This document shows positions 22,601-31,348 of a stretch of DNA of 64,000 nucleotides, in pieces. Where the stretch lies: the NCBI GenBank assembly GCA_949316495.1, contig OX439004.1, positions 54,592,159 through 54,656,158 of the forward strand. The letters run 5' to 3'. Within the stretch, counting starts at the first letter, position 1. The number at the start of each line of letters is the position of its first letter. Origin of the DNA: Amphiduros pacificus. Its lineage: Eukaryota > Annelida > Polychaeta > Phyllodocida > Hesionidae. Both the position numbers and the translations under genes were made by a program. The notes under the pieces are model-generated. The model was not told where the DNA came from, made no database searches, and was given only the letters and a program-made list of their open reading frames with translations.

Positions 22601-23385
22601 GATCATTTGACGATGAGAAGGCTGCTGCAGCTGCTGTTAAGGGCAATCATATTTATTCAGAACGTCTGCCAAATAAATCATCAATTTTTTCTGCAGAACT
22701 ACATGCTTTGTACCTTGCTTTGGATCATGTGGAGACTTCTCCACATCAGACATTTTTAATTTTTTCTGATTCTTTGTCTTGTTTACAAGCATTGAAAGCA
22801 AAGGATTGGAAAAATCCCTTTATTTACAAAATTCTCGAACGGTATCATAGACTCTGTACAGATGATAATAAAGAAATACATTTTTATTGGATCCCCAGTC
22901 ACATTGGAATCCATGGAAATGAGGCCGCTGACCAAGCTGCCAAAGCAGCATTGGACAAACGCCCAATAGATTTACTTATTCCATATACAGAGTTTAAGAA
23001 ATATATTACTGTTTTTTTACGTTCTAAATGGCAGTTGCGCTGGAACGAAGCTATTTTTAATAAATTACATGAAATTAAGCCCGTTCTAGGCAAAACTAAA
23101 GGTGCTATTAGAATTAACCGTAGAGAAGAGTCTGTTTTAACCCGTATAAGAATAGGACATAGTCATTTGACACACTGTTATCTGCTTAAAGGTGAAGATC
23201 AACCGGAATGTATTGGTTGTCAAAGGGCTTTGACTATTAAACATATTTTAATTGAGTGTATCGATTTTGATATTATACGAACTCAATATTTTAATGTACA
23301 AGATTTACATACGTTATTTGATACTGTAGATACTTCTGTGATAGTATCGTTTTTAACTCACATAGGACTTTATAATCAGTTTTAA
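19654..23385 (+). CDS. LINE-A ORF2: APE endonuclease, reverse transcriptase, RNase H
   Basis: Uninterrupted; counting codons from 19648 gives 1245. The EN starts MAIGNIIQWNCRGFE (ATG 19690, a likely true start) with VGDFNAHNYLWGG near residue 147 and SDHYPI near 224. RT: NYRPIALTSCICKSMERM (about 524), SGFRKTRSTVDHL, FFDLEKAYDTTW (about 595), GVPQGSILS (about 652) and catalytic FVDDF (Asp 686/687). RNase H: YTDGS (Asp about 984), SAELHAL, FSDSL and WIPSHIGIHGNEAAD. A C-terminal CIGCQRALTIKHILIEC zinc-binding motif follows. All key acidic residues are present. EN-RT-RNase H with a gag-like ORF1 places it in the I superfamily (Nimb-like is my best guess). This is the best candidate in the window for a functional enzyme, although its ORF1 is truncated. 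Confidence 0.95.
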   Translation: MLNHIFFLIILNMAIGNIIQWNCRGFEANRPELELLAQKYNASVICLQETNFKDNSTTFKGYVPYNKVGSIDAMDRAHGGVSIFVKSCIPQSKVTLNTNLQASAVRITLHNTLTICSVYLPPSEPINITDLNNLITQLPQPYMLVGDFNAHNYLWGGRNNTDAKGRIIEDFLNNNSLCLWNDDSPTYLHPATGSLTSIDLSMCTPNLFLDYSWEVEEDQWGSDHYPIILNNHFPPPDERIPKWKFHKADWAKFQSSCFNKITPEIFNNVNDPLQVFTDTLYDIADGCIPKSKPNSKIKEKPWFNDECKKAVKERKKALKIFNRQPTQYNLHQFRIKRAKARYIIKISKRKSWKDYVSKLNTRSPIKKCWEMVRKITEKGGGARIKHLNHNGQLITNPTEIGNTIGQTISKNSSSNNYSAKFQQIKNRKERNKLNFISNNLEQYNKPFTISDLKLALDKSHDTAPGPDHIHYQILKHLPDQTLGHLLDIFNNIWESGNFPPSWSEATIIPIPKPGKDSSDSNNYRPIALTSCICKSMERMINERLVWFLETTAYISVAQSGFRKTRSTVDHLVRLETFIREGFIKGEHVVSIFFDLEKAYDTTWKYGIMSDLYDMGLRGRLPLFIQNFLSNRHFKVRVGASLSDAFDQEMGVPQGSILSVTLFIIKINSIVDCMRPGADCSLFVDDFNLSYRSASMHTIERQLQQHLNRLQEWADNNGFKFSLKKTVCMHFCKKWKAHPDPDLHLGQTRIPVVEETKFLGLIFDRKLSFIPHIKYVKKKCQKALDLLRVLAHTDWGGDRNVLLQLYRALVRSKLDYGCMVYGSARPSYIKMLDPIQNQGLRLCLGAFRTSPADSLAVEADELPLDLRREKLALQYAAKIAACPDNPVHDAIFNPNYVDLFENKPNTIPTFGIRIKESLQSLNLNPNQIAKFQYPETPPWTYATLNINLAMSELKKCSTDPSLYINRYKEIKSIFTGYQCIYTDGSFDDEKAAAAAVKGNHIYSERLPNKSSIFSAELHALYLALDHVETSPHQTFLIFSDSLSCLQALKAKDWKNPFIYKILERYHRLCTDDNKEIHFYWIPSHIGIHGNEAADQAAKAALDKRPIDLLIPYTEFKKYITVFLRSKWQLRWNEAIFNKLHEIKPVLGKTKGAIRINRREESVLTRIRIGHSHLTHCYLLKGEDQPECIGCQRALTIKHILIECIDFDIIRTQYFNVQDLHTLFDTVDTSVIVSFLTHIGLYNQF

Positions 23386-23716
23386 GGGCAGAGCTTTTGT
23401 TTATTTATGTCATTGACTTATTTATCAAGAACTGCAAAACATCATACTGATAAAGTCTTTTAAACAAATTATACATATTTATTATATTTGATTGATATTA
23501 TATAAATGCTGTTCACAGTTGATAAATTCTTGTGTTATCTACATATTGTATTAACATTTACATTTTGTTTCTAGTCAATATTACATTTCTATTTTTACTG
23601 TTTTGGCACTTTATTGTGTCAATGTGAAACCATTCATTCATTCATTTTTACCATTTTTAGGCACTAAATAACCTTAGTGGTTGATGTGCCTCTAAGCAAC
23701 CATTCATTCATTCATT

Positions 23717-23722
23717 CCTAAC
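23717..23722 (-). other. Predicted splice donor next to LINE-A tail
   Basis: The minus strand reads CTG|GTTAGG. It follows the phase-0 end of the macro-domain exon and directly abuts the last CATT of LINE-A. Confidence 0.45.
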
Positions 23723-24157
23723 CAGATGCATGGACAGACTCTTTATGCCCTTTGCCTTGCACATAACAAAGATCTGTCTATAAGCATGTTGGAGCTGTCT
23801 GTTAAATGCTGCTACCTGCTCTTCAGATGTAGCTTTACGGTAGTCTGGCCCCACTGCATGAATTATATAATTACAGTTGGTCAGCTGGCAAGAGAAGGTT
23901 AGTATGCATTGGCCTGTCTAAATGCTACTTCCTCTTGTATCCAGAATTTTCATGCATTCAACATCAAGGTGAGGGCCTGCAGCAGTTCTTATTGCTAGAG
24001 CAAGCCCTCCACCATGATTCATAGTTGTATTCGCAGCATTTACAATAGCTTCGCACTTGATGTCTAAAATGTTTTCTCGGTATATCCCAAGCTTCACGTT
24101 TAGTCGATTAGGGTTTGTTGTTGATCTTAGGCCAAATAGATCTTCAAATTCTTGAGC
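23723..24157 (-). pseudogene. Macro domain exon
   Basis: The acceptor ATATTTTTCAG joins AQEFEDLFGL in phase 0. The domain shows NVKLGIYRENILDIKCEAIV, the hallmark NAAN, then HGGGLALAIRTAAG, and later LTNCNYIIHAVGP. These are the ADP-ribose-binding signatures of macro domains. An in-frame TAG (23918-23920) falls between ILDTRGSSI and TGQCILTFSC, with coding resuming in the same frame. The exon ends KGIKSLSMHL at a GTTAGG donor. Macro domains bind or remove ADP-ribose; catalytic ability here cannot be judged. The domain identification is very strong; the link to flanking exons rests on splice phases. Confidence 0.8.
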
Positions 24158-24574
24158 CTGAAAAATATTTTGACAATATTCAGTCAGTATTTCACTCTGT
24201 TCATGGCTGCTAAAAAACATTATCTGAAATAACATTTCCACCCAAATAAAGCCCAGACAAAATGTTAAACGATTAAAAGAAAAATGGAAACCATCCACAA
24301 GGTAAATTCATCTTGAAATTAATTCTTTCTATTCCAAAACAATGAAAAATCTTAATGGATATACACGAGAAACAACATAATTTGGAAGCTAAAATATATA
24401 ATTCTCTAAAATTTATTATTTGATGTTGTACATTTACTACATATAGTATATCTAACCAGTTTATGTGCTGATTTGAAAGTATTTTGATATAACTTTATTT
24501 TCTTCCTTCAAAAATGATTACTTTATCAGCATGCTTATAAAATGCCTTCGTCACTGATGGAGGTTTTTTTTACT

Positions 24575-24740
24575 ATGTGGTGCAGTCTGTTAAGTGCACT
24601 CCACTCTGCTCTCGGTTATAATTCATAAACCCTGTTAAATATCAAGGTGCCTGACATCGACTTGAGCCTTGATGTCCATACATGACAGAAATTTACCCCT
24701 GGTGGCGATCTTCCATTTGGGAATTTTTTTTCCATGTGGT
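24575..24740 (+). mobile_element. Possible decayed tRNA-derived SINE
   Basis: GTGGTGCAGTCTGTTAAGTGC resembles a pol III A box region, and GGTTATAATTCATAA a mutated B box about 30 bp later. It is a different family from the other SINEs in the window. Weak. Confidence 0.25.
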
Positions 24741-24749
24741 GGCAGCACT

Positions 24750-25330
24750 AGACCAAGGTATAAAACTAGGTAGTTTGTGAGTGGCACCAAACTGAACTCC
24801 AGTATTTAATGCAGACAAGTTTGTGCACTATGCAAGTCACACATGTCAATCTCCTTTGTAATAATGATGTCAAATTATGAATATATTGTACATGATATAT
24901 GTAATAGCAATAAGTGATGTTTGGTGCTATTTGCAAATATTTACATAATATCAAGAGCAAATCTTCTCTGATTGTAAAAGATCAGCTTTTCAATATTTTG
25001 GAAGATGGGCTTCAAATGGATCAATAAGACCTAGTTACGTATGTTAATCTAAAATTTATTAACAAATATATTGTGAAAGATAAACGTAATTGAAATATAT
25101 GCTGTTTGTAACATTTTTCCAATAACACAAGTAACAGATTTTTAAAATACCTAAAGGTCACCTATTTTTAAACTTCTCAAAGCCATTCATAGGTTGATCG
25201 CATGTGCCAAATCATATCAATATTGTTGTAATTTTGAAATAGAGCATTCAGAAGGAAAGTTGTCCCTGTGCTGGTCATGACCTTGACATTGACCCCAGGT
25301 CACAAAAAGTGGTCATAAATGAGTTCCAAT
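24750..25330 (+). repeat. ~600-bp dispersed repeat, copy 1
   Basis: Shares ordered blocks with 29265-29960: TAGTTTGTGAGTGGCAC, TGTCAATCTC, ATATTTACATAATATCA, CAATATTTTGGAAG, TAGGTTGATC and a closing GACCTTGAC/CCCAGGTCA-type segment. Both copies lie in the same orientation. The family is unknown; probably a non-autonomous element. Confidence 0.55.
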
Positions 25331-25497
25331 GTCTACAGATATTTCAATAATATCAAGATCAAATCTAAAAATGAGCATAAAATCCTTTCAAATCAAACAG
25401 GACAAGGTAATCATGTTAATGAATTTCATTTGTGTCATATTGGTATTGCTAATAATTATTTCTGTAGCATATAAAATCATTAGGGAAACATCCTCAC

Positions 25498-25974
25498 GTC
25501 TCTCGCAGCTTCCTGTTTCTCATCAGTTTGTTCCTTTTCCTTTTGTTGTTCCTTTTCCTTTTGTTGTTCCTTTTCCTTTTGTTGTTCCTTTTCCTTTTGT
25601 TGTTCCTTTTCCTTTTGTTGTTCCTTTTCCTTTTGTTGTTTTTCCTTTTCCTTTTGTTGTTCCTTTTCCTTTTGTTGTTCCTTTTCCTTTTGTTGTTCCT
25701 TTTCCTTTTGTTGTTCCTTTTCCTTTTGTTGTTCCTTTTCCTTTTGTTGTTCCTTTTCCTTTTGTTGTTCCTTTTCCTTTTGTTGTTTTTCCTTTTCCTT
25801 TTGTTGTTCCTTTTCCTTTTGTTGTTCCTTTTCCTTTTGTTGTTCCTTTTCCTTTTGTTGTTCCTTTTCCTTTTGTTGTTCTTTCTCCTTTTGTTTTTCC
25901 TTCTCTCTCATGTTCCTTCCTTCTTTCTCATGTTCCTCCTCAACAATTTCCTCCTCTTCATTTAATTCTTCTTC
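25498..25974 (-). CDS. KEKEQQ-repeat exon
   Basis: A 477-nt exon (159 codons): acceptor GCTATACAG at 25975; donor GAC|GTGAGG. It begins EEELNEEEEIVEEEHEKEGR, then about 20 copies of KEKEQQ (two units expanded to KEKEKQQ), then TDEKQEAARD. The repeat is an 18-bp minisatellite, so the exon length can change without breaking the frame. It would form a long charged helical linker between the upstream module and the macro domain. It is in phase 0 with both neighbours. The other strand is also open but reads as low-complexity Phe/Leu, an artefact. Confidence 0.55.
25527..25890. repeat. 18-bp minisatellite (coding on minus strand)
   Basis: About 20 units of CCTTTTCCTTTTGTTGTT; two units carry an extra 3 bp. 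Confidence 0.95.
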
Positions 25975-26287
25975 CTGTATAGCATATCACATGTATCATT
26001 TAGTTTTAAGAACACTTTACCAAATTATTTTTCTGTTATATGTTCAGAAATAAAATCGTAACTAATTTTACTTTCTCTCAACTTAAACTATTTGTACATA
26101 TTTTGAGATAATTTAAGTGTCATACAAACAGGGTATGATGTGTCTTAAGAGGCCAAAGGAAAAATATATGAAAATATCAATATAACTTTGTTCTTAACGT
26201 GAGTGTTCTGCACCTTTGAGATATATTTTTGCAGCTCACCCCTTTTTACCATGATGATCATTTAAAAGTTATATAATAAAATATTAC

Positions 26288-26329
26288 CTGTTCTTCATCA
26301 CTTGATTGATCTTTAAACTCGCTGATATC
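26288..26329 (-). CDS. 42-nt micro-exon (DISEFKDQSSDEEQ)
   Basis: Acceptor CTTGCAG, donor CAG|GTAATA; phase 0 on both sides. Acidic, with no domain; it leads directly into the EEELNEEEE start of the repeat exon. Confidence 0.55.
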
Positions 26330-26634
26330 CTGCAAGCATATTTTCATTGATTAAAGTGCACTGTAAAGGAAGATCTAATTTATTGACTAAAATAATTAAT
26401 TATTTTTATAAATTTAGAATTTTTTTCCCTTCAAAATCTCAGTATGATAATTGTGCACAGTATGACTTTAAAATAAAATATAAATAATAGATTTATGTTC
26501 ATATTTGCAGACAGATGTGATACAAAACAGATGACAAATAAAATAAGTAAACCATGTGTATTGAGATATGTTATTTAAATTAGTCAAAATTTCAAGTACA
26601 ATCATTTTAGCCGACAGAATTAAAATCCACTTAC

Positions 26635-26679
26635 GTCTCCTTGTGACATATTAACAGGTTTATATCCTTTCTTGATTTC
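26635..26679 (-). CDS. 45-nt micro-exon (EIKKGYKPVNMSQGD)
   Basis: Acceptor AAATTGCAG, donor GAC|GTAAGT (perfect consensus); phase 0 on both sides. Too short for a domain call. Confidence 0.55.
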
Positions 26680-26877
26680 CTGCAATTTAAGTACTTTTCT
26701 TATTCAAAATATACACAAGTGCTAAAAGTTAATTGAAGCAAAGTTGTTCATGTCTGTCTTTATATATTTTTTTTAATAATGAGACAATTTCTAATAAGAT
26801 TTATGAATTTTCTTTAACAATCTGTTATCTTTCTCATAAAATAGGAAAATTTCAGATGTACTAATACTTCTACTAAC

Positions 26878-26975
26878 ATCATTACAATGGTTCAACCAAT
26901 GTTGAACCACTGTTTGTATTTTCAGCAATCCTTTTTGTCTGAAGCCAAATAATGGCACCTTTTTACCATCTTCAT
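26878..26975 (-). CDS. Exon of unknown module (DEDGKKVPLFGFRQKGLLK)
   Basis: 98 nt: acceptor ATGTTTCAG; donor GAT|GTTAGT. It joins the upstream exon by a split Asp codon (1/2) and ends in phase 0. The product ends IQTVVQHWLNHCND. Family not recognised. Confidence 0.5.
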
Positions 26976-27369
26976 CTGAAACATCAAAAGAAAAACATAT
27001 CTAGAGATAAAGCAGCAATAATTTGTTAACATTAGACTTGGTTGGTGTTTCAAAATTTTATAATCAGATCACTATTCTAAGGAGGATACATGGACTCCAT
27101 GTTAAGCATGATATAAAAATCAATAAATTTGTTTTAACATAGCAGCACATTCAGCCACATTCTTGTATGTGACCGATGTGTCTATTTCAGGCAGTGTGTT
27201 TGGGGACTATCATGCAAGTATTACAATATATCTTAAGAACAGCACTTTTATTTGACATTAATTCATACAATGAAAGCCATTCTGACATTGAACAAGCAGG
27301 CACAACTCTGATAGTCATTTCCTCACCATGCCTCTCCATTGACAGGATTGGCAATTTTATCAAGCTTAC

Positions 27370-27465
27370 CTGTGACCTTTGCTGATATAGGACCAAAAGG
27401 TATGTTTTCTGGATACCATTTTGGACGTTTGGACATATCACAATAAAAACTTTGTGATCCTTTAC
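27370..27465 (-). CDS. Exon of unknown module (KRPKWYPENIPFGP)
   Basis: 96 nt: acceptor GACATCCAG; donor ACAG|GTAAGC. The product is KGSQSFYCDMSKRPKWYPEN then IPFGPISAKVT. The K-R-P-x-W-x-P-x-x-(I/V)-P-F motif is familiar to me from uncharacterised invertebrate proteins but has no named function that I know. The phase fits both neighbours. Confidence 0.55.
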
Positions 27466-28297
27466 CTGGATGTCAAAAAATATAAAAGCAAACATTTACC
27501 ATTTTATACTTAAATAAGCTTCTATGTTCAAAAAGTACTAAGAAATCAACTGGAAACAAACCATAACTAATAATGACTCATATTCGAATGTTACCGTTAC
27601 CAAAAGTTAATTTTATTCTCAATAGCTTTTAGGGAGTATCATGACATCAAATAATTTAAAATGGCAAATCTATCTACTAAAACCAATTTGGAAGTATATC
27701 AAGGAATTCATAGAATTTTTTATTTTCCTAAATCAATAATGAGACCAACAGCATTGAAAACAAATAATGAATACGATACTGGACTTCCATCTACATTTGC
27801 AGTCATTTCCTGTCTATTATGTTTATCATGACTAGTTTAAGTCTGATAATTAACTAACCAAGTGTAAGAAATGTTGTATTTGTCTGTCATTTTGCAACAG
27901 ACTTGAAAATAAACGATTGATACTTGTTAACAATTATCTGGTTAATTGTGGTGATGTTGTTTTAGATAATGAATTTATACATAATTTGTATATTAAATAA
28001 CAGTCACCTCATATATTTCTCAAAGAACAAACCTTTTCATTAGTACTGTTTGGAAACTTGCCTATCAACATCAGTAAACAACATAAATTTCTTTATTAAT
28101 ATCCAACTGACAAATGAATAGCTTAACATATGATGCCCATTATGATCAAAATAACAATTTGAAATCTATTGGGTTATGTATTGGGTTATGTAAATTGTGT
28201 GTATGTGGATTTATTAATATAAAACTGATGTATTTTTTCATTCCTGTGTGCACTTTGTGTAAAATAACTTTATAAATGCATGTCAATACTATATTAC

Positions 28298-28417
28298 CTG
28301 TTACTGGTGCTCCAAGGATGCGAGGCAGCCATTTCTTTGCTTCTTTCCAACTCACCATTGTCGTATCAGTATGGAGACTTATGTGATGCATGTCAATTGT
28401 ACATGATTCTTTGGGAA
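28298..28417 (-). CDS. Exon of unknown module (WKEAKKWLPRILGAPVTG)
   Basis: 120 nt: acceptor TTTGCCATCAG; donor ACAG|GTAATA. The product PKESCTIDMHHISLHTDTTM continues VSWKEAKKWLPRILGAPVT. The phase fits both neighbours (2 nt in, 1 nt out). Confidence 0.55.
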
Positions 28418-28694
28418 CTGATGGCAAAGTACAGTTAATTCACATATTAATAGAGATTTAAAATTGGATTAAAGTATATTATGAAAAGAATTACATTATT
28501 TAATTGTGAGTTTGAAATGTAATCCAAACATTATACCCGAGTTCAATATATTTTTAAGTTTGATATTGCTCAATTTTTCTTTGTAAATTGGAAGCAACAG
28601 TCAACTATTTGTTTCACAATAAGTGTGTTATTTTTTGCTGTTCCATAATTGTTTTCCTTAAAATTTAAACTTAAAAGACTTACAAACTACTCAC

Positions 28695-28790
28695 ATAATT
28701 TTCTGCCGGCCTCTCCTCCCAAAATTGATAGGATCTTATTTTGTAAGGGCTTGGAATCTTCGAAAAATTTGGAAAGGTCTTTATTTCCTT
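28695..28790 (-). CDS. First visible exon of the chain (5' limit uncertain)
   Basis: Donor TTAT|GTGAGT, one base into a Phe codon that the next exon completes. The product is KDLSKFFEDSKPLQNKILSI then LGGEAGRKL. The frame is closed by a stop about 25 bp further upstream, and the acceptor was not identified with confidence. Earlier exons, if any, were not found within 28.8-30.8 kb. Confidence 0.4.
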
Positions 28791-29264
28791 TTATGTTTAC
28801 TCTTTAATTTTAAAGTGATTACTCAGATTATGCAATAATAATATGCAAAGCATTACTTTAACCCCTATTAATTACAATTAATACAGATCTATTCAGACAG
28901 GTATGTATAATGTACATTTTAATTTACATTATGTATTATTGTTAATATACAACAAATATTTAACTGCAAAACAGAGTTAGTAAAATTGCTACCTAACTCT
29001 GTTTCCAAAATCTAATCTGAATCAAAGAATTTTCAATTCTAGGGACAGGGCATTTTATTACAGAAGTATATATTTTATGACAAGTTAGTCACAAAATGTA
29101 CTTTACTAATTTTTGGTCTGAACAATAATAGTAGACACAACATACATTGCATTACAATCGTTTTAACAAATGGTTGGTACCTTGCAATAATGACCTAGCT
29201 ATTTTTGCTGGATTTTGCTATGTGCCCTTGCACTCTGCTGTGTGACAGAGTTCAAAGATCCAGT

Positions 29265-29960
29265 TAACACCTAGATAGTTTGTGAGTGGCACAAAACTGA
29301 AATCCAGTGACAGTGATTGTTGTCCAGCTCTTTCTTGAGGATCCTTGCCTTTTCAAAATTCTACTGAAGTCAGCACAGTATTTAATGCATACAAGGTCAT
29401 GCATACACTATCCAACTCACAAATGTCAATCTCTTTTGTGCCATAAGGTGATCCAAGTAATCTAGTTACAAAAGATAATCTCCAAATTATGAACATATTT
29501 TACAGGATACCTATATTTACATATATTTACATAATATCATGATCTATTCTTCTCTGAATTGTAAAGAATTACATTCACAATATTTTGGAAGTTGTAACCT
29601 TTATGGTCATTAAGCAGGTCATTGTGACTGAGTAACTCATTTTTTTCGTAAAGATTTTGTGGAAGATAAATGTAGTGAGAATAGATGTTATTTGCAGTGT
29701 TGTGCAAAATATCACAAATAGCCTATTTTGAAAATCTGCTCCAGTGACCTTGAAAATAGCCCAAGTACACCCAATATTGAACTTATCCAAGTCCCTCATA
29801 GGTTGATCACAGCTACTAAGTTTTATTAAAATTGTTGTATTTTGTAAGAAAATAGATTATTCACAAGCGAAGTTGCTCCTGTGTTTGCCATGATCTTCAC
29901 CTTTACCCAAGGTCAAAAAAAGTTCAGCCCAAAATGTTTCTGGTGGAGCAAGTGGTCAGT
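29265..29960 (+). repeat. ~600-bp dispersed repeat, copy 2
   Basis: Partner of 24750-25330, in the same orientation, with an extra insertion near 29310-29370. Confidence 0.55.
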
Positions 29961-30787
29961 ACTTGCTGAATTACTTAAACTAAACCAAAGGTTGAACTTT
30001 GAAATGTAACACTGAAACTTAGAGGGTTCAAATCTAAAGTGAAAGCAGGCCAACTTGACAAAGAAAAATAATTAAACAAAATTAATATTACCTAGTCTCA
30101 GCTCATTTGGACAGAATCAAAGCAATATTTATTCCAGAAAGAAATGATATAAATACTATAAAATTGCCAAAGTAACTGATTGACAAAGACACATAAAAAA
30201 AATTGTAATGGAATTTTTTTTTCAAACCTAATGAAATTTTTCTTTTCAAACCTATGTCATCAAACTCTGAGGCCAGCACAGCCTATGACAAAATTTAGCA
30301 TCTGGGATAAATTCATATCACGGTTACATTACTCAAATAAGAGGAACAGCAACACCCCCTTGTTAAAAGCTTTGCATTGAAGATAATTATATTAGTAATC
30401 CAATCAAATTATTGAATGTTTAATTTATTGAATGTTAAAATTGCTTTATGCAAATAGACACCATATTGTTGATCAGTTCCTGTATAAAATATGGTATACA
30501 ATTTTGATTCGCATTTTTCTGCCTTAATAAATTGAGTAATTAAGATGAGAGAAACAAGAGCATTGATTCCAATTTTGGGCAAAATATATGTTTATGGTTG
30601 GACGGTCGCCATGGCTACAAAAACCAACCAATCAATGCCATAACCTAATCTGATTGGGAAAAGAAGTGCATGTGTGCGATATATAAGCTAAATGTCAAAC
30701 CGTTCTGGCTGTATCATGTAAACAAGCCAAGTGTGCAACATGATTGTCATTGCAAACAGAAATTGACCAATCACAGCCATTATTTAA

Positions 30788-30799
30788 TCAGATCAGAGG
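30788..30799. repeat. Target-site duplication enclosing LINE-B1+B2, left
   Basis: TCAGATCAGAGG, repeated exactly at 37770-37781, immediately after the (CATT)n tail of LINE-B2. Confidence 0.85.
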
Positions 30800-31348
30800 C
30801 CCACCTGTGGGTGCGGGGATTAAAGAATAGCCCCACTGCCCCCCAGCATGTCGTAAAAGGCGACTAAAGGGGCGTCCTGTTTGCCGTGGGATGCGACCTG
30901 TGTCGGGGAGGATATGGAATCCTGACGGGCTGAGCACTGGGCTGGTTTGACAGTAATACCGGTCCAGTTGCAACACGCCTGTCTTGGATCCAAATGTTCA
31001 CCAGACAGGCAGATCAGATTAGGCCTGGATCTGATTTAACCGGCTTGTGGTATATTTCCTTTAATATATTCTGGCTATTTGATTTTTATTAATGATAATT
31101 TCAGTGTTTGAAATTTAGGAATAATTTAAAAATTTTTGATAAATATTTGCTGAAAGGAGATTACTGCTGATTGGGTCAATCGAGGGATATAAATAAAATC
31201 CGAAAGGGTGGAGTTTTTATTCTTAGAGTATGTCATGTTGGGTATCATCATGGCGTCAGGGCTTGGAGTTACCGGCCCAGAAAGGCGTCCCCTTGTTGGG
31301 CTCCGTGGTGGGTAGGGGACCTAACTGATGAAATATAAAAAAACACAC
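30800..31348 (+). promoter_or_regulatory. LINE-B1 5' UTR
   Basis: About 550 bp. It is shared at the same position and orientation in LINE-C (38171-38719) and, more diverged, in LINE-M, which identifies it as the family 5' UTR rather than a separate repeat. It has a GC-rich head (GTGGGTGCGGGG, GGCGACTAAAGGGGC) and a second GC-rich block just before ORF1 (GGGCTCCGTGGTGGG). It likely holds the internal pol II promoter. Confidence 0.75.

Larger units (their letters stand above)
18824..23716 (+). mobile_element. LINE-A: I-superfamily LINE, 5'-truncated, ORF2 intact
   Basis: Begins abruptly inside ORF1 (GAGCTCAAAGACC) and ends in (CATT)n at 23716. It shares near-identical sequence with LINE-B1 and LINE-C over kilobases, so it is recent. 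The tail ends immediately beside a predicted splice donor (revcomp CCTAAC, 23717-23722) of the minus-strand macro exon, so the copy sits antisense in that intron. No target-site duplication could be read with confidence. Confidence 0.93.
24158..25497. other. Intron-like DNA with dispersed repeats
   Basis: Between the KEKEQQ exon and the macro exon of the minus-strand gene. It contains a possible decayed SINE (24575-24740) and one copy of a ~600-bp dispersed repeat (24750-25330). No further exon was found. Confidence 0.45.
12727..28790 (-). pseudogene. Multi-exon macro-domain / KDZ-transposase-like gene chain
   Basis: Eleven exon-like blocks in one orientation (listed separately): 28695-28790, 28298-28417, 27370-27465, 26878-26975, 26635-26679, 26288-26329, 25498-25974, 23723-24157, 17723-18766, 13425-13583 and 12727-12960. 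For the first nine, each donor and acceptor is GT/AG and the codon phases agree at every junction; no database match was used. The product order is an unknown module, a KEKEQQ repeat linker, a macro domain, a cysteine cluster, then a segment resembling KDZ (Kyakuja-Dileera-Zisupton) transposases. Two LINEs lie in the introns. The macro exon has one in-frame TAG, and frameshifts occur near 18590, 17940 and 12915, so this copy is probably a pseudogene unless the assembly is at fault. The 17723-to-13583 junction is out of phase, so an exon may be missing there. It could also be two adjacent genes. Confidence 0.5.
28800..30799. other. AT-rich DNA with dispersed repeats, no gene seen
   Basis: Contains the second ~600-bp dispersed repeat (29265-29960). 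The right end (30580-30799), with TGGACGGTCGCCATGG and a GTGCATGTGTGC...CCGTTCTGGCTGTATCATG stretch, resembles 37800-37850 right of the LINE block, so LINE-B1 probably landed inside or beside an older repeat. Confidence 0.45.

Noticed and set aside
25329-25982. Plus-strand Phe/Pro/Val frame over the 18-bp array
   Set aside because: The minus strand has splice-consistent borders; the plus strand is hydrophobic low complexity.
30801-31070. GC-rich repeat (GTGGGTGCGGGG...) as a separate SINE
   Set aside because: It occurs three times, always at the same place and orientation before ORF1 of the same LINE, so it is the LINE 5' UTR.
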